From an uncultured Hyphomicrobiales bacterium (GTDB lineage Bacteria > Pseudomonadota > Alphaproteobacteria > Rhizobiales > Beijerinckiaceae): DNA of 64,000 nt. The notes under the pieces were generated by a model. It was not told the DNA's origin. It saw nothing but the letters and a program-made list of their open reading frames with translations, and ran no database searches. Location: NCBI GenBank assembly GCA_903861645.1, contig CAIOVE010000028.1:1-64000 (forward strand). Reading direction: 5' to 3'. Every line of letters begins with the position of its first letter. The first letter of the stretch is position 1. Both the position numbers and the translations under genes were made by a program. Shown here piece by piece: positions 10,104 to 19,727 of this stretch.

Positions 10104-11438
10104 ATGGCTTCGGCAGCCGAACAGCTCGCGGCATCGATCAATTTCTCCGCCATAGGCAAGGCGGAGGAACTCAAGAAGCGCATCTGGTTCACCCTGGGCG
10201 CGCTCGTCATCTATCGCGCGGGCACCTATATCCCGCTCCCCGGCATTGATCCCGCCGCCTTCGAGGCGAACTTCACGCGCCAGAGCCAGGGCGTGCTGGA
10301 GTTGTTCAACATGTTCGCGGGCGGCGCCGTGCAGCGCATGGCGATCTTCGCCCTGAACATCATGCCGTACATTTCGGCCTCGATCATCATTCAGTTGCTG
10401 ACCTCGGTTTTCCCCTCGCTCGAAACCTTGAAGAAGGAAGGCGAGCAGGGCCGCAAGGTGCTCAACCAGTACACCCGCTACCTCACGGTGTTCCTGGCGA
10501 TTTTCCAGGCCTATGGCATCGCCATCGGTCTCGAGGGGCAGGGCGGTACGGTCGCCGAACCCGGCTGGTTCTTCCGCATTTCGACCGTTCTGACCCTCAC
10601 CGGCGGCACGATGTTCCTGATGTGGCTCGGCGAGCAGATCACCTCGCGCGGCATCGGCAACGGCTCGTCGCTGATCATCTTCGCGGGCATTGTCGCGGCG
10701 TTCCCCTCGGCGATCGTCAATACGCTTGAACTCGGCCGTCAGGGCGCGATTTCCGGCGGGTTGATCTTCGTCGTCGCCGTCATGTCGTTGCTGGTCATCG
10801 CCTTCATCGTGTTCATGGAGCGCGCCCAGCGTCGCCTGCTGATCACCTATCCCAAGCGGCAGGTCGGCAATCGCGTCTATGAGGGGCAGACGTCGTTCCT
10901 GCCGCTCAAGCTCAACACGTCAGGCGTCATCCCGCCGATCTTCGCCTCGTCGTTGCTGCTGCTGCCGACCACGGTGGCGAATTTCGCGCAGTCGAGCGGC
11001 ACGGGCGGTTTCCTCGGCCTGATCACGACCTACCTGGGTCATGGCCGTCCGCTCTACATGCTCATGTACATCGCATTGATCGTTTTCTTCTCGTTCTTCT
11101 ACACGGCGATCGTGTTCAATCCGACCGAGACGGCCGACAATCTGCGCAAGCATGGCGGGTTCCTACCGGGCATCCGGCCCGGCGAGCGCACAGCGCAGTT
11201 CATCGACACTGTGTTGATGCGGATCACCGTCATCGGGGCCGCCTATCTGTCGATCATCTGCATCCTACCCGAAATGCTCATTTCCTATGCCGCGCTGCCG
11301 TTCTATTTTGGCGGCACGTCGCTCCTCATCGTCGTCAGCGTGACCATGGACACGGTCGCCCAGATTCACGGGCATCTGCAGGCGCAGCAGTATGAGGGGC
11401 TGGTCAAGAAGGCGAAACTGCGGGGGCGCAAGAAATGA
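10104..11438 (+). CDS. secY: Protein translocase subunit SecY
   Basis: A 444-residue membrane protein with ten predicted transmembrane segments, the core of the SecYEG channel. The frame is open back into rplO, but [20 protein letters not shown] after GGAGAATATCC is the expected start. Recognisable parts are the plug and first membrane segments ([33 protein letters not shown]) and the cytoplasmic loop [15 protein letters not shown] that contacts SecA and ribosomes. The stop overlaps adk in an ATGA. Confidence 0.97.
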   Translation: MASAAEQLAASINFSAIGKAEELKKRIWFTLGALVIYRAGTYIPLPGIDPAAFEANFTRQSQGVLELFNMFAGGAVQRMAIFALNIMPYISASIIIQLLTSVFPSLETLKKEGEQGRKVLNQYTRYLTVFLAIFQAYGIAIGLEGQGGTVAEPGWFFRISTVLTLTGGTMFLMWLGEQITSRGIGNGSSLIIFAGIVAAFPSAIVNTLELGRQGAISGGLIFVVAVMSLLVIAFIVFMERAQRRLLITYPKRQVGNRVYEGQTSFLPLKLNTSGVIPPIFASSLLLLPTTVANFAQSSGTGGFLGLITTYLGHGRPLYMLMYIALIVFFSFFYTAIVFNPTETADNLRKHGGFLPGIRPGERTAQFIDTVLMRITVIGAAYLSIICILPEMLISYAALPFYFGGTSLLIVVSVTMDTVAQIHGHLQAQQYEGLVKKAKLRGRKK

Positions 11439-12016
11439 GACTGATCCTGCTGGGACCTCCCGGCGCGGGCAAGGGGACGCAGGCCGCGCGTCTCGTGGAG
11501 AAATTCAATATCCCGCAACTGTCGACCGGCGACATGCTGCGCGCCGCGGTCAAGGCTGGCACCGAAACTGGCCTCAAGGCCAAGGCGGTGATGGACGCCG
11601 GCGGTCTCGTCTCGGACGAGATCGTCGTGGGAATCATCGCCGACCGCATCGCCGAGCCCGACGCGCGCCGTGGATTCATCCTCGATGGCTTCCCCCGCAC
11701 CGTCGCGCAGGCCGAGGCGTTGGACGTCCTGCTCGCTCGCATGGACATGCGGCTCGACGCCATCGTCGAACTCAAGGTTGACGAGAAGGCTTTGCTGGCG
11801 CGCATCGAGAATCGCGCGCGGGAAACCATCGCCGCCGGCGGGACCGTGCGGGCCGACGATAACGCCGAGGCGTTGAAGGTCCGTCTGGACTCCTATCGCG
11901 CGCAGACGGCGCCGGTGTCGGCCTATTACGCCGGCAAGGGCGCGCTCAAGACGGTCGACGGCATGGCGCCGATCGACGACGTGACCGCGGCGATTCACCG
12001 GGCGATCGGCGCCTGA
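11435..12016 (+). CDS. adk: Adenylate kinase (short form)
   Basis: A 193-residue AMP kinase starting [20 protein letters not shown], with the P-loop GPPGAGKGT at residues 7-15, [11 protein letters not shown] (AMP site) and [13 protein letters not shown]. The LID region is short ([14 protein letters not shown]), as in other alphaproteobacterial enzymes. It makes two ADP from ATP and AMP. It overlaps secY by four bases, so the two are probably translated together. Confidence 0.96.
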   Translation: MRLILLGPPGAGKGTQAARLVEKFNIPQLSTGDMLRAAVKAGTETGLKAKAVMDAGGLVSDEIVVGIIADRIAEPDARRGFILDGFPRTVAQAEALDVLLARMDMRLDAIVELKVDEKALLARIENRARETIAAGGTVRADDNAEALKVRLDSYRAQTAPVSAYYAGKGALKTVDGMAPIDDVTAAIHRAIGA

Positions 12017-12046
12017 GGAAAATATCCGGTCCGCCGCATTGATTTG

Positions 12047-12075
12047 TTGACGAGCCTTCGTCGACACATTATGAG
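12047..12075 (+). promoter_or_regulatory. Candidate sigma-70 promoter for rpsM-rpsK-rpoA-rplQ
   Basis: TTGACG (12047-12052) and TATGAG (12070-12075) are separated by 17 bases, in the 212-base gap after adk. The -35 part lies inside a hairpin-forming sequence (TGTTGACGA at 12045-12053 with TCGTCGACA at 12058-12066). This would make the alpha block independently transcribed. Assignment rests on sequence match only. Confidence 0.45.
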
Positions 12076-12088
12076 GCGGGTATGGACG

Positions 12089-12122
12089 ACGCCCGGCCCC
12101 GACAAGGGGACGCGGGCGTTTT
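12089..12122 (+). terminator. Terminator-like hairpin in the rpsM leader (possible attenuator)
   Basis: ACGCCCG (12089-12095) pairs with CGGGCGT (12113-12119), and CCCC (12097-12100) with GGGG (12106-12109), with a small bulge between. The stem runs into TTTT (12119-12122). It lies just downstream of the candidate promoter and upstream of rpsM, so it could end adk transcripts or attenuate the alpha block. Two more stems follow: GTCGCC/GGCGAC (12174-12188) and GACCGCG/CGCGGTC (12194-12210). Confidence 0.5.
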
Positions 12123-12228
12123 GTCTTGTATTTCACGCCCACATGAGCCGGCCTCCACCGGACGTGGGTTTCCGTCGCCTCGGGCGACACCTCGACCGCG
12201 TCGCGCGGTCATCACATGGAGACGGCCA

Positions 12229-12597
12229 ATGGCTCGTATAGCGGGCGTTAATATCCCCACCAACAAGCGCGTCATCATTGCGTTGCAGTATATCCACGGC
12301 ATCGGCGCCAAGAAGGCCGAGGAAATCTGCGAAAAGGTCAACATTCCCGCCGAGCGTCGCGTGTCGCAACTGACCGACGCCGAAGTCCTCCAGATCCGCG
12401 AGACCATCGATCGCGACTACATGGTGGAAGGCGACCTGCGCCGCGAAGTCGCGATGAACATCAAGCGCCTGATGGATCTGGGTTGCTATCGCGGCCTGCG
12501 CCATCGTCGTCAGCTGCCGGTTCGCGGTCAGCGCACGCACACCAACGCCCGCACCCGCAAGGGCAAGGCCAAGCCGATCGCCGGCAAGAAGAAGTAA
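12229..12597 (+). CDS. rpsM: 30S ribosomal protein S13
   Basis: A 122-residue protein starting [14 protein letters not shown] after Met, with [20 protein letters not shown] near the end. It contacts the P-site tRNA and L5 across the subunit bridge. The ATG at 12229 follows GGAGACGGCCA; the frame is open further upstream through the structured leader, but that part looks non-coding. rpmJ is absent between secY and rpsM. Confidence 0.96.
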   Translation: MARIAGVNIPTNKRVIIALQYIHGIGAKKAEEICEKVNIPAERRVSQLTDAEVLQIRETIDRDYMVEGDLRREVAMNIKRLMDLGCYRGLRHRRQLPVRGQRTHTNARTRKGKAKPIAGKKK

Positions 12598-12626
12598 TCC
12601 GGGGCGAAATCTCTCGCCTCTGACCC

Positions 12627-12642
12627 CGCCGGTTCGCCGGCG
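12627..12642 (+). other. UUCG-capped hairpin between rpsM and rpsK
   Basis: CGCCGG (12627-12632), TTCG, CCGGCG (12637-12642) form a 6-bp stem closed by a UUCG tetraloop, a very stable RNA fold. It lies in the 99-base gap before rpsK. No T-run follows; it may stabilise or process the message. Confidence 0.5.
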
Positions 12643-12696
12643 TAACAGAGCCCCAGCGCCTGGCATGACGGGCGCGCCAGAAGGACGATTAGAAAT

Positions 12697-13086
12697 ATGG
12701 CCAAGGAAGCTGGACGCGTTCGTCGTCGCGAACGCAAAAACATCGCGTCGGGCGTCGCCCACGTGAACTCGACGTTCAACAATACCATGATCACCATCAG
12801 CGACGCCCAGGGCAACACGATCTCGTGGTCCTCGGCTGGCACGATGGGCTTCAAGGGTTCGCGCAAGTCGACCCCCTACGCCGCGCAGATGGCGGCCGAG
12901 GACGCGGCCCGCAAGGCCGCCGAACACGGCATGCGCACCATCGAGGTCGAGGTGTCCGGTCCCGGTTCGGGTCGTGAATCCGCCCTGCGCGCCTTGCAGG
13001 CGTCGGGCTTCACGGTCACCTCGATCCGCGACGTCACGCCGATCCCGCACAACGGCTGCCGTCCGCGCAAGCGTCGGCGCGTCTGA
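12697..13086 (+). CDS. rpsK: 30S ribosomal protein S11
   Basis: A 129-residue protein. [19 protein letters not shown] and [16 protein letters not shown] (C-terminus) are S11 signatures. It lies on the platform near the mRNA exit. rpsD, which follows in enterobacteria, is absent; rpoA comes next, as usual in this class. Confidence 0.96.
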   Translation: MAKEAGRVRRRERKNIASGVAHVNSTFNNTMITISDAQGNTISWSSAGTMGFKGSRKSTPYAAQMAAEDAARKAAEHGMRTIEVEVSGPGSGRESALRALQASGFTVTSIRDVTPIPHNGCRPRKRRRV

Positions 13087-13219
13087 TCCTTTTTAAAATC
13101 GATTTCGGCCGCGCCGACGGGCGTGGCCGTTTCCCGTCGCGCGCGAGCGTGGCGATTTTCACGCGAAAGCGCCGGGTCAGGGTCGACGGACCGATATACC
13201 CGCGCCGAAGGTGACACGC

Positions 13220-14236
13220 ATGTTGCAGAAAAACTGGCAAGAACTGATCCGCCCGAACAAGCTCGAAGTGACGGCTGGCGACGATACCCGCCGCACGGCC
13301 ACCCTTGTCGCCGAGCCGCTTGAGCGGGGCTTTGGCCTCACGCTCGGCAACGCGCTGCGTCGCGTGCTTCTTTCGTCGCTTCAGGGCGCGGCCATCACGT
13401 CCGTCCACATCGACGGCGTGTTGCATGAGTTCTCGTCCATCCCCGGCGTGCGCGAGGATGTGACCGACATCATCATGAACATCAAGGATATCGCCATCAA
13501 GATGCAGGCCGAGGGGCCCAAGCGCGTCGTGCTGAAGAAGCAGGGACCGGGCGTCGTGACGGCGGGCGATATCGCCGTGACCGGCGACATTCAGGTGCTG
13601 AATCCCGAGTTGATGATCTGTCATCTCGATGACGGCGCCGAGATTCGCATGGAATTCACGGTCAACAACGGCAAGGGCTACGTCGCCGCCGAGCATAATC
13701 GCGCCGAGGATTCGCCGATTGGCCTGATCCCCGTCGACAGCCTGTTCTCGCCGGTCAAGAAAGTGAGCTATCGCGTCGAGAACACCCGCGAGGGCCAGAA
13801 GCTCGATTACGACAAGCTGACGATGACGGTCGAGACGAACGGCTCGATCACCCCCGAGGACGCGGTCGCCTTCAGCGCGCGCATCCTTCAGGACCAGCTC
13901 AACATCTTCGTGAATTTCGAGGAGCCCCGCCGCGAGGAGGTCAGCCCGTCGATTCCCGAGCTCGCCTTCAACCCGGCGCTGCTCAAGAAGGTCGACGAGC
14001 TCGAGCTTTCCGTGCGTTCGGCCAACTGCCTCAAGAACGACAATCTCGTTTATATCGGCGACCTCATCCAGAAGTCCGAGGCGGAAATGCTCCGCACGCC
14101 GAACTTCGGCCGCAAGTCGCTCAACGAGATCAAGGAAGTGCTTGCCCAGATGGGTCTGCACCTCGGCATGGAAGTGACCGGCTGGCCGCCGGAAAACATC
14201 GAGGAGCTCGCCAAGCGCTTCGAGGAGCACTACTAG
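13220..14236 (+). CDS. rpoA: DNA-directed RNA polymerase subunit alpha
   Basis: A 338-residue protein. I chose the ATG at 13220 ([17 protein letters not shown]) rather than the in-frame GTG at 13211, because GAAGGTGA at 13207-13214 fits as its ribosome-binding site and the N-terminus then matches the family. The N-terminal domain (about 1-235) dimerises and binds beta and beta'. The C-terminal domain (about 255-325, with [14 protein letters not shown] and [16 protein letters not shown]) binds UP elements and activators. Confidence 0.96.
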   Translation: MLQKNWQELIRPNKLEVTAGDDTRRTATLVAEPLERGFGLTLGNALRRVLLSSLQGAAITSVHIDGVLHEFSSIPGVREDVTDIIMNIKDIAIKMQAEGPKRVVLKKQGPGVVTAGDIAVTGDIQVLNPELMICHLDDGAEIRMEFTVNNGKGYVAAEHNRAEDSPIGLIPVDSLFSPVKKVSYRVENTREGQKLDYDKLTMTVETNGSITPEDAVAFSARILQDQLNIFVNFEEPRREEVSPSIPELAFNPALLKKVDELELSVRSANCLKNDNLVYIGDLIQKSEAEMLRTPNFGRKSLNEIKEVLAQMGLHLGMEVTGWPPENIEELAKRFEEHY

Positions 14237-14262
14237 AATTGTCCGCCTGACGCGGAACAAAA

Positions 14263-14286
14263 CCCTTCCCCCAAAGTGGGGAAGGG
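14263..14286. repeat. 9-bp hairpin between rpoA and rplQ
   Basis: CCCTTCCCC (14263-14271) and its exact reverse complement GGGGAAGGG (14278-14286) flank a 6-base loop. There is no T-run on the + strand side. Its form resembles the short GC-rich palindromic elements scattered in alphaproteobacterial intergenic regions, but copy number cannot be judged from one window. Confidence 0.5.
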
Positions 14287-14343
14287 GCAATCAGGACGGT
14301 CGACCCTTGGCACGGCGGCCGGAAAAGCCAAAGGAGAGCCAAA

Positions 14344-14754
14344 ATGTATCATGGTCGCGCCAAACGGCGTTTCAACCGCACCGCCGAACACCGCAAGGCG
14401 ATGTTCGCCAACATGTGCCAGGCGCTCATCAAGCATGAGCAGATCGTCACCACGCTGCCGAAGGCCAAGGACTTGCGTCCCGTCGTCGAGAAGCTGGTGA
14501 CCCTTGGCAAGCGCGGCGACCTGCACGCGCGCCGTCAGGCCATTTCGCAGATCAAGGACGTCCTGCTCGTCAAGAAGCTCTTCGACGTGCTCGGCCCGCG
14601 CTACAAGGAGCGTCAGGGCGGCTACACCCGCGTTCTCAAGGCGGGCTTCCGCTTCGGCGACAACGCGCCGATGGCCGTGATCGAGTTCGTCGATCGCGAT
14701 GTCAGCGCCAAGGGCAAGGACTCCGGTCAGCCGGCCGAGGACAAGGCCGCCTGA
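14344..14754 (+). CDS. rplQ: 50S ribosomal protein L17
   Basis: A 136-residue protein. It begins [20 protein letters not shown] (normally RHRKxxRKLxRxxxHRxAM), followed by [11 protein letters not shown]-like residues, and [14 protein letters not shown] lies near residue 80. L17 lies around the tunnel exit. AAAGGAGAGCC precedes the ATG. It is the last gene of the ribosomal cluster, followed by a terminator. Confidence 0.96.
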   Translation: MYHGRAKRRFNRTAEHRKAMFANMCQALIKHEQIVTTLPKAKDLRPVVEKLVTLGKRGDLHARRQAISQIKDVLLVKKLFDVLGPRYKERQGGYTRVLKAGFRFGDNAPMAVIEFVDRDVSAKGKDSGQPAEDKAA

Positions 14755-14781
14755 GGCGGGCCTTTTCGCAAATCTTTCAAG

Positions 14782-14807
14782 CGGGCGTCCCTCGGGGCGC
14801 CCGTTTT
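14782..14807 (+). terminator. Rho-independent terminator after rplQ
   Basis: CGGGCGTCCC (14782-14791) pairs with GGGGCGCCCG (14794-14803) with one G-U pair, and TTTT follows at 14804-14807. A second, weaker stem overlaps the rplQ stop codon (GGCCGCC with GGCGGGCC, then TTTT at 14763-14766). Together they close the ribosomal cluster. Confidence 0.75.
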
Positions 14808-14907
14808 CGTTCCGGGCCAGCGCGCCAACGATGGCCGGAAGGCAAATTTAACACCGCTGCTGTAGTCGGTTTGCAATGCCCGCAGGGCCTTTACGTGGAA
14901 CCGCGTC

Positions 14908-16113
14908 ATGCGCGTCATCGTCATCGCGGACTTCGCGATTCCCTCGGGCGGCGCCCAACGCGTCGCCGTCGAGTCGGCGCGCGCCTTGGCCGAGTCGGGC
15001 GCGCGGGTCACTTTTCTGCACGCGGTCGCCGGGAGCGACCCCGCGCTTGACCACCCCGGCATTGAACTGATTTGCGCCGGCGTTCCCGACGTCTGGTCGC
15101 GCGATCCCCTTTCCGCCGCGATCAACGGCGTCTGGAGCCGGCAAGCCGCGGATCGCGCGCGCGCGGCCCTCGCGCCGTTCATCGGCGCGCGCGAGACGGT
15201 TGTGCATTTGCATCAATGGACTCGGGCGTTTTCACCCTCGATCTTCGGCGTGTTGCGCGAAAGTCGCCTGCCCACGGCCATTACGGCGCACGACTATTTT
15301 CTCGCCTGCCCGAACGGCGTTCTGTTCCGTTTTGACACACACGAGCCCTGTGAACTGGCGCCCATGAGCGGGCGTTGCATGGCGACGAATTGCGACACGC
15401 GCTCCTATCCGCACAAGCTGGTGCGTGTCGCCCGTCAGGCCGCGACCAATCGCCAGTATGGCGGCTGGACTGTCGACGTCGTGCATATCGCCGATCGCGC
15501 GCGGGATCGTCTCGCCCCCCTGCTGCCGGCGACTTGGCGACATCACCGTGTCGACAACCCTATATCGGTCGAGCGCGCGCCGCCGGTGGAGATTGGCCCG
15601 GACGCCGCTTTCGCTTTCGTTGGTCGGCTGACCGAGGACAAGGGCGCCATCGTTGCCGCGCGCGCGGCCGCGGCCGCCGGGGCGCGCATGATTTTCATCG
15701 GCGATGGCCCCGCGCGCGCGGAGATCGCCGCGATCCTGCCCGACGCCACCATCACCGGATGGGTCGCCCCCGCCGAGGTCGCGAGCCGCCTGCGCGCGCG
15801 GGCAAGGGCCGTTCTTGCCCCCTCGCTGTGGCCGGAGACCGGCCCTCTGACCGTGCTCGAGGCGGCCGCCATGGGCTTGCCGGCGATCGTTTCGGAGCGC
15901 TGTGGCGCCGCTGGGAAGGTCGACGCCACGACGGGGGCCGTGGTCGCGCCGACCGTCGAGGCGAACGCCGCCGCCATGGCGCGGCTGATGGACGACGCCG
16001 TTGTCCGCGCGATGGGGCGCGCGGCCCATGACCGGTACTGGTCGAACGCGCCGACGCCCGCCGCGCACGCCACCCGGCTGCTGGCGCTTTACGGGGCCAT
16101 GTTATCCGCCTGA
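14908..16113 (+). CDS. Glycosyltransferase family 4 protein
   Basis: A 401-residue GT-B fold protein. The N-terminal half starts MRVIVIADFAIPSGGAQRVA, the usual acceptor-domain lead with a Gly-rich loop. The C-terminal half holds AFVGRLTEDKGA, FIGDGPARAEI and the donor-site E-x7-E type motif around LWPETGPLTVLEAAAMGLP. It would transfer a sugar from a nucleotide-sugar donor to an unknown acceptor, probably a surface polysaccharide or lipid. It stands alone between the ribosomal cluster and the protease gene, so the context does not reveal its product. Confidence 0.85.
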   Translation: MRVIVIADFAIPSGGAQRVAVESARALAESGARVTFLHAVAGSDPALDHPGIELICAGVPDVWSRDPLSAAINGVWSRQAADRARAALAPFIGARETVVHLHQWTRAFSPSIFGVLRESRLPTAITAHDYFLACPNGVLFRFDTHEPCELAPMSGRCMATNCDTRSYPHKLVRVARQAATNRQYGGWTVDVVHIADRARDRLAPLLPATWRHHRVDNPISVERAPPVEIGPDAAFAFVGRLTEDKGAIVAARAAAAAGARMIFIGDGPARAEIAAILPDATITGWVAPAEVASRLRARARAVLAPSLWPETGPLTVLEAAAMGLPAIVSERCGAAGKVDATTGAVVAPTVEANAAAMARLMDDAVVRAMGRAAHDRYWSNAPTPAAHATRLLALYGAMLSA

Positions 16114-16177
16114 ACGCTTTGTTCGCGCTCCGCCGCGCCCTATATCTCCTCGGGTACGGGAATCAGGGAGTTCGCCC

Positions 16178-17575
16178 ATGCGGCGCCTAGCGAAATGGGT
16201 CGTATTGCTGCTTGTCTTCGCGCCAGCGGTGGCGTCGGCGCAGGCCCAGCGCGTCGTGCCGCGCGAACGCGGCGAGGTCATGCTGTCATACGCGCCCGTG
16301 GTGAAGCGCGTCGCCTCGGCCGTCGTGAACGTCTACGCCTCGCGCGTCGAACAACGCCCGAAAAATCCCCTGTTCGATGATCCGATCTTCCGTCAGTTCT
16401 TTGGCGGTGGCGGCCCGCCGCAGGGCCGCGTCGCGCAATCGCTCGGCTCGGGCGTCATTGTCGACGCCAACGGGCTGGTGGTCACGAACCATCACGTCAT
16501 CGAGGGCATGACGGACGTGAAGGTCTCCCTGTCCGACAAGCGCGAGTTCGAGGCGGAGATCGTGCTGCGCGACCAGCGCACGGATCTCGCCGTGCTGCGC
16601 ATCAAGGGCGGCTCCAATTTTCCCGTGCTGGAGCTGGGCGATTCCGACGCGCTGGAGGTCGGCGATTTCGCGCTGGCCGTCGGCAATCCCTTTGGCGTCG
16701 GACAAACGGTGACGCAGGGCATTGTCTCGGCGCTGGCGCGCACGCAGGTCGGCATCAGCGATTTCGGCTTTTTCATCCAGACCGACGCCGCCATCAATCC
16801 CGGCAATTCCGGCGGCGCGCTGGTTGACCTCAACGGGCGTCTCGTCGGCATCAATTCGGCGATCTATTCGCGCTCGGGCGGCTCCATGGGCATCGGCTTC
16901 GCCATCCCCGTCAACATGGTCAAGGTGGTGATCGCCACGGCCAAGGGCGGCGGCAAGATGGTCAAGCGGCCATGGCTGGGCGCGACGCTCCAGTCCGTGT
17001 CCCACGAGATCGCGGAGTCGCTGGGGCTGGAGCGGTCGTCCGGCGCGCTCGTCGCCGAAATTGTCGACCGCAGCCCGGCCGCGGAGGCCGGCCTCAGGCG
17101 CGGCGACATCATCACATCCGTTGATGGACAGGCCGTCGACGACCCCGAGGCGCTGGGGTACCGGCTGGCGACCAAGCCGCTGGGCGGCCTCGCCTCGCTG
17201 GGCGTGCAGAGGGGCGGCAAGTCCGTCATCGCGCCGCTCAAATTGCAATCGGCGCCGGAAACGCCGCCGCGCGAGACTCTCAAGCTCGCCGGCAATTCTC
17301 CCTTCGCCGGCGCGACGGTAATGAACCTGTCGCCCGCCGTTCAGGAGGAGCTCGGCGGCGCCGTCGGACGCGAGGGCGTTGTCGTCGCCGACGTGGAGGA
17401 AAGCTCCATCGCCGCGAACGTGGGCATTCAGAAGGGCGACATCGTGATCGCCGTCAACGATGCCAGGATCGCGCGCACAGGCGATCTTCGACAGGCCACG
17501 CAGGCCCGTCAGCGGCTCTGGAAACTGACCATCAATCGGGGCGGTCAGGTGATCACGTCGGTCTTCGGCGGCTAA
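16178..17575 (+). CDS. Periplasmic HtrA/DegP-family serine protease
   Basis: A 465-residue protein. Residues 1-23 look like a Sec signal peptide ending ASAQA. The trypsin-like domain has the triad His106 (TNHHVIEG), Asp136 (RTDLAVL) and Ser211 (INPGNSGGAL). Two PDZ domains follow (about 265-360 and 375-460; VDRSPAAEAGLRRGDII and VAANVGIQKGDIV-like segments). It would degrade or refold damaged envelope proteins. AGGGAG at 16165-16170 sets the ATG at 16178; the frame stays open upstream into the glycosyltransferase gene. Its stop overlaps the convergent next gene. Confidence 0.93.
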   Translation: MRRLAKWVVLLLVFAPAVASAQAQRVVPRERGEVMLSYAPVVKRVASAVVNVYASRVEQRPKNPLFDDPIFRQFFGGGGPPQGRVAQSLGSGVIVDANGLVVTNHHVIEGMTDVKVSLSDKREFEAEIVLRDQRTDLAVLRIKGGSNFPVLELGDSDALEVGDFALAVGNPFGVGQTVTQGIVSALARTQVGISDFGFFIQTDAAINPGNSGGALVDLNGRLVGINSAIYSRSGGSMGIGFAIPVNMVKVVIATAKGGGKMVKRPWLGATLQSVSHEIAESLGLERSSGALVAEIVDRSPAAEAGLRRGDIITSVDGQAVDDPEALGYRLATKPLGGLASLGVQRGGKSVIAPLKLQSAPETPPRETLKLAGNSPFAGATVMNLSPAVQEELGGAVGREGVVVADVEESSIAANVGIQKGDIVIAVNDARIARTGDLRQATQARQRLWKLTINRGGQVITSVFGG

Positions 17576-18594
17576 CGGAATTTGTCCAGCACGGCGGCGC
17601 GCACGACGGCTTTCTCGTCAGCCGAAATGCCGGTCAGCGCGCGCGCCACCATGTCGCGCGCGGTCGCGGCGTCGCGATAATCGACGAGGCGTTCGCTGGC
17701 CGCCCCCTCGGCGATGACGGCGGGATCGGTCAGCACCTGGTGAAACGCTTCCCTGAGGACGGCGAGCCGATCGGGCGGCGTGCCCGGCGTGGTCACGAGA
17801 ATGCGACCGATGCCATCGAGCGCCGAACGAAAATCGATCATTGCCGCCGCCGCGGGCGACACGTCGATTGTCTCGAACAAGGTTGGCGCCTCCGGCAGCA
17901 GTTTTGAACGCTGGCGCGAGACGGCCGCGACGGCGATGGCGCGCCCGCCACGCGCGTAATGGGCGGCCGACGAATCCGAGACATAGATCGAATCCAGTTC
18001 GCCGCGTTCGACGGCGAGCGCCACGTCGCTCGAGGATTTGTAGCCAAGGATCACCTTGCAATCGAGTTTGAGCGCCTCGCAGGTGATCGAAGCCCCGTCC
18101 GACAGCCCGCCCGTCGGGCCCGTGCCGCCCCACAGCACCTTGCGGCCCGGCGCCATGGCGTCGCGCGGGTTCGCGATGCCGGATTTCGGCCCCGCCAACC
18201 ACATCCAGGGCGACGAATTGACGATTCCCAGATGGTCCATCTTCGTCAGGTCGTAGCGCGCGTTGTCCTGTTCGAGAATCTGGCCCAGCGCGGCGGGCGT
18301 CCCGTTGAGGAAAAGCACGGACAGACCGTCCGGCGGAGCGGCGTAAACGCGATTGAGGGCGACCAGTTGGCCCGCGCCGGGCATGCTTTCGACCACGACG
18401 ACGGCGCCCAGCGCGCGCGACAGCGGCGCCGCCAGCAGGCGGGCGTAGGAGTCAAAGCCGCCGCCCACGCCTACGCCAATGACGATCCGCACCGTCTTGC
18501 CACGATAGAAGTCACGCGCGTCCTCCGCCCGAACGGCGAAAGCGCCGACCAGCGTCAACAGCAGCGCCGCGACAACGCGCCAGCCGATACGCAT
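17572..18594 (-). CDS. Bug/TctC-type tricarboxylate transport substrate-binding protein
   Basis: A 340-residue secreted protein with an N-terminal signal (about 1-23, ending FAVRAED). Family features are DFYRGKTVRIVIGVGVGGGFD near the start and PGAGQLVALNRVY. The Cys in ITCEALKLDCKV could form a disulfide. Such proteins bind carboxylates or other small acids in the periplasm and normally pass them to TctAB, but no TctA or TctB gene is nearby. It converges on the protease gene with the stop codons overlapping. Confidence 0.85.
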   Translation of the reverse strand: MRIGWRVVAALLLTLVGAFAVRAEDARDFYRGKTVRIVIGVGVGGGFDSYARLLAAPLSRALGAVVVVESMPGAGQLVALNRVYAAPPDGLSVLFLNGTPAALGQILEQDNARYDLTKMDHLGIVNSSPWMWLAGPKSGIANPRDAMAPGRKVLWGGTGPTGGLSDGASITCEALKLDCKVILGYKSSSDVALAVERGELDSIYVSDSSAAHYARGGRAIAVAAVSRQRSKLLPEAPTLFETIDVSPAAAAMIDFRSALDGIGRILVTTPGTPPDRLAVLREAFHQVLTDPAVIAEGAASERLVDYRDAATARDMVARALTGISADEKAVVRAAVLDKFR

Positions 18595-18605
18595 GGCCCG
18601 AGCGC

Positions 18606-19241
18606 TCAGCGCGCCGCGGGCGGTGGCGGCGTGGTCTTGGCCACGCTCGGGCGCGCCAGATGGCGCTCGGCGTAGGCCGCCAGCGCGGGCCGCTTGGCGA
18701 TCATGGCGGCGCTTTCGGGCAGTTTCCGCAAGTAGTGCAGGATGGGCAGGATGAAGGCGTCGGCCAGCGTGAAGGATTCTCCGACGAGATGCCCGGTCGG
18801 CGCCACGGTCCGGTCAAGCAGATCGAGCGCCTTCTCGACCTTGGGAAGGGCGGCGTCGATCAGCGCGCGATCAGGCGACTTGTCGGGGGTCGAGGGAAAG
18901 AAATACGCCAGCGCGTATTGCCGCATCAGCACGGGATCGAGCTGCGTGTTCACGCAGGAAATCCATTGCTCGACCTTCGCGGCGCCGATCGCGTCCGCGG
19001 GCACGAGCGACGGCCCGGAAAACGCCTTGTCGATATAGGCGCAGATGGCGCGCGTCTCGAACAACGTGCAATCGCCATGGCGCATGCCGGGAATCTTGCC
19101 GGTGGGATTGACCGCGAGCAATTCGGGCGAATGGGGCCGCGCCTGCGTCAACGCGTAGGGCGCGCCTTTTTCCTCGCAGGCGATGCGCGCGGTCCAGACG
19201 TAATTGCTTGGCGCCGCGCCGATGATCTCAAGAACAGCCAT
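18606..19241 (-). CDS. Glutathione S-transferase family protein
   Basis: A 211-residue protein. The N-terminal thioredoxin-like domain has NPTGKIPGM with the cis-Pro and the ETRAICAYID glutathione-site helix. The C-terminal helical domain has GESFTLADAFILPIL (N-capping box, Asp in LADAF). The substrate is unknown. It is the gene upstream of the Bug-type protein on the same strand, 11 bases away, so the two may be cotranscribed. Confidence 0.9.
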   Translation of the reverse strand: MAVLEIIGAAPSNYVWTARIACEEKGAPYALTQARPHSPELLAVNPTGKIPGMRHGDCTLFETRAICAYIDKAFSGPSLVPADAIGAAKVEQWISCVNTQLDPVLMRQYALAYFFPSTPDKSPDRALIDAALPKVEKALDLLDRTVAPTGHLVGESFTLADAFILPILHYLRKLPESAAMIAKRPALAAYAERHLARPSVAKTTPPPPAAR

Positions 19242-19343
19242 GGAACCCTCCCGTTTTCAAAAAGCCTACGGGCAATCCCACGCGTTTTCAATGTCGGCGG
19301 TTCAACGCGTGACGCAAGCGCCGGCATTGTCTATAGACGGGCC

Positions 19344-19727
19344 ATGAAGGCTTATCTGATCGTTTTCCTCGGCGCGGGGCTTGGCGGCATGTTGCGCCAT
19401 GGCGTCAACAACGCCTGCGCGCGCTATTGCGGCCTCGAATTTCCCTGGGGCGTTCTGATCATCAACGTGCTGGGATCGGCGATCATGGGATTGCTGGCCG
19501 GCTATTTCGCCTTCCGGATCGCCGAACCCTGGAGCCAGGATGCCCGGCTTTTCGCCATGACGGGCATTCTTGGCGGGTTCACGACGTTCTCGGCCTTCTC
19601 GCTGGACGCGGTGTTGTTGTGGGAACGCGGCGCGCACGTCTCGGCGGCGCTTTATGTCGCGGGGTCGGTGGCGCTGGCGATCCTCGGCCTCGTGCTGGGA
19701 CTGGCCGCCGTGAGGGTTTCCACATGA
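19344..19727 (+). CDS. crcB: Fluoride channel CrcB/FluC
   Basis: A 127-residue protein with four membrane segments. GAGLGGMLRHGVN, WGVLIINVLGSAIMG and GILGGFTTFSAFSLD are the family motifs; the Asn and the TTFS region line the fluoride path. It works as a dual-topology dimer that lets fluoride leave the cell. I chose the ATG at 19344, since the frame open upstream lies antisense to the GST gene. I saw no convincing fluoride riboswitch upstream. It overlaps the next gene in an ATGA. Confidence 0.95.
   Translation: MKAYLIVFLGAGLGGMLRHGVNNACARYCGLEFPWGVLIINVLGSAIMGLLAGYFAFRIAEPWSQDARLFAMTGILGGFTTFSAFSLDAVLLWERGAHVSAALYVAGSVALAILGLVLGLAAVRVST

Noticed and set aside
11439-13219. Loss of rpmJ, infA and rpsD from the spc/alpha region as a deletion
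   Set aside because: These genes are normally located elsewhere in alphaproteobacteria, so their absence here is ordinary.
19242-19343. Possible fluoride riboswitch ahead of crcB
   Set aside because: The conserved pseudoknot and junction residues of the fluoride aptamer could not be found in this 100-base region.
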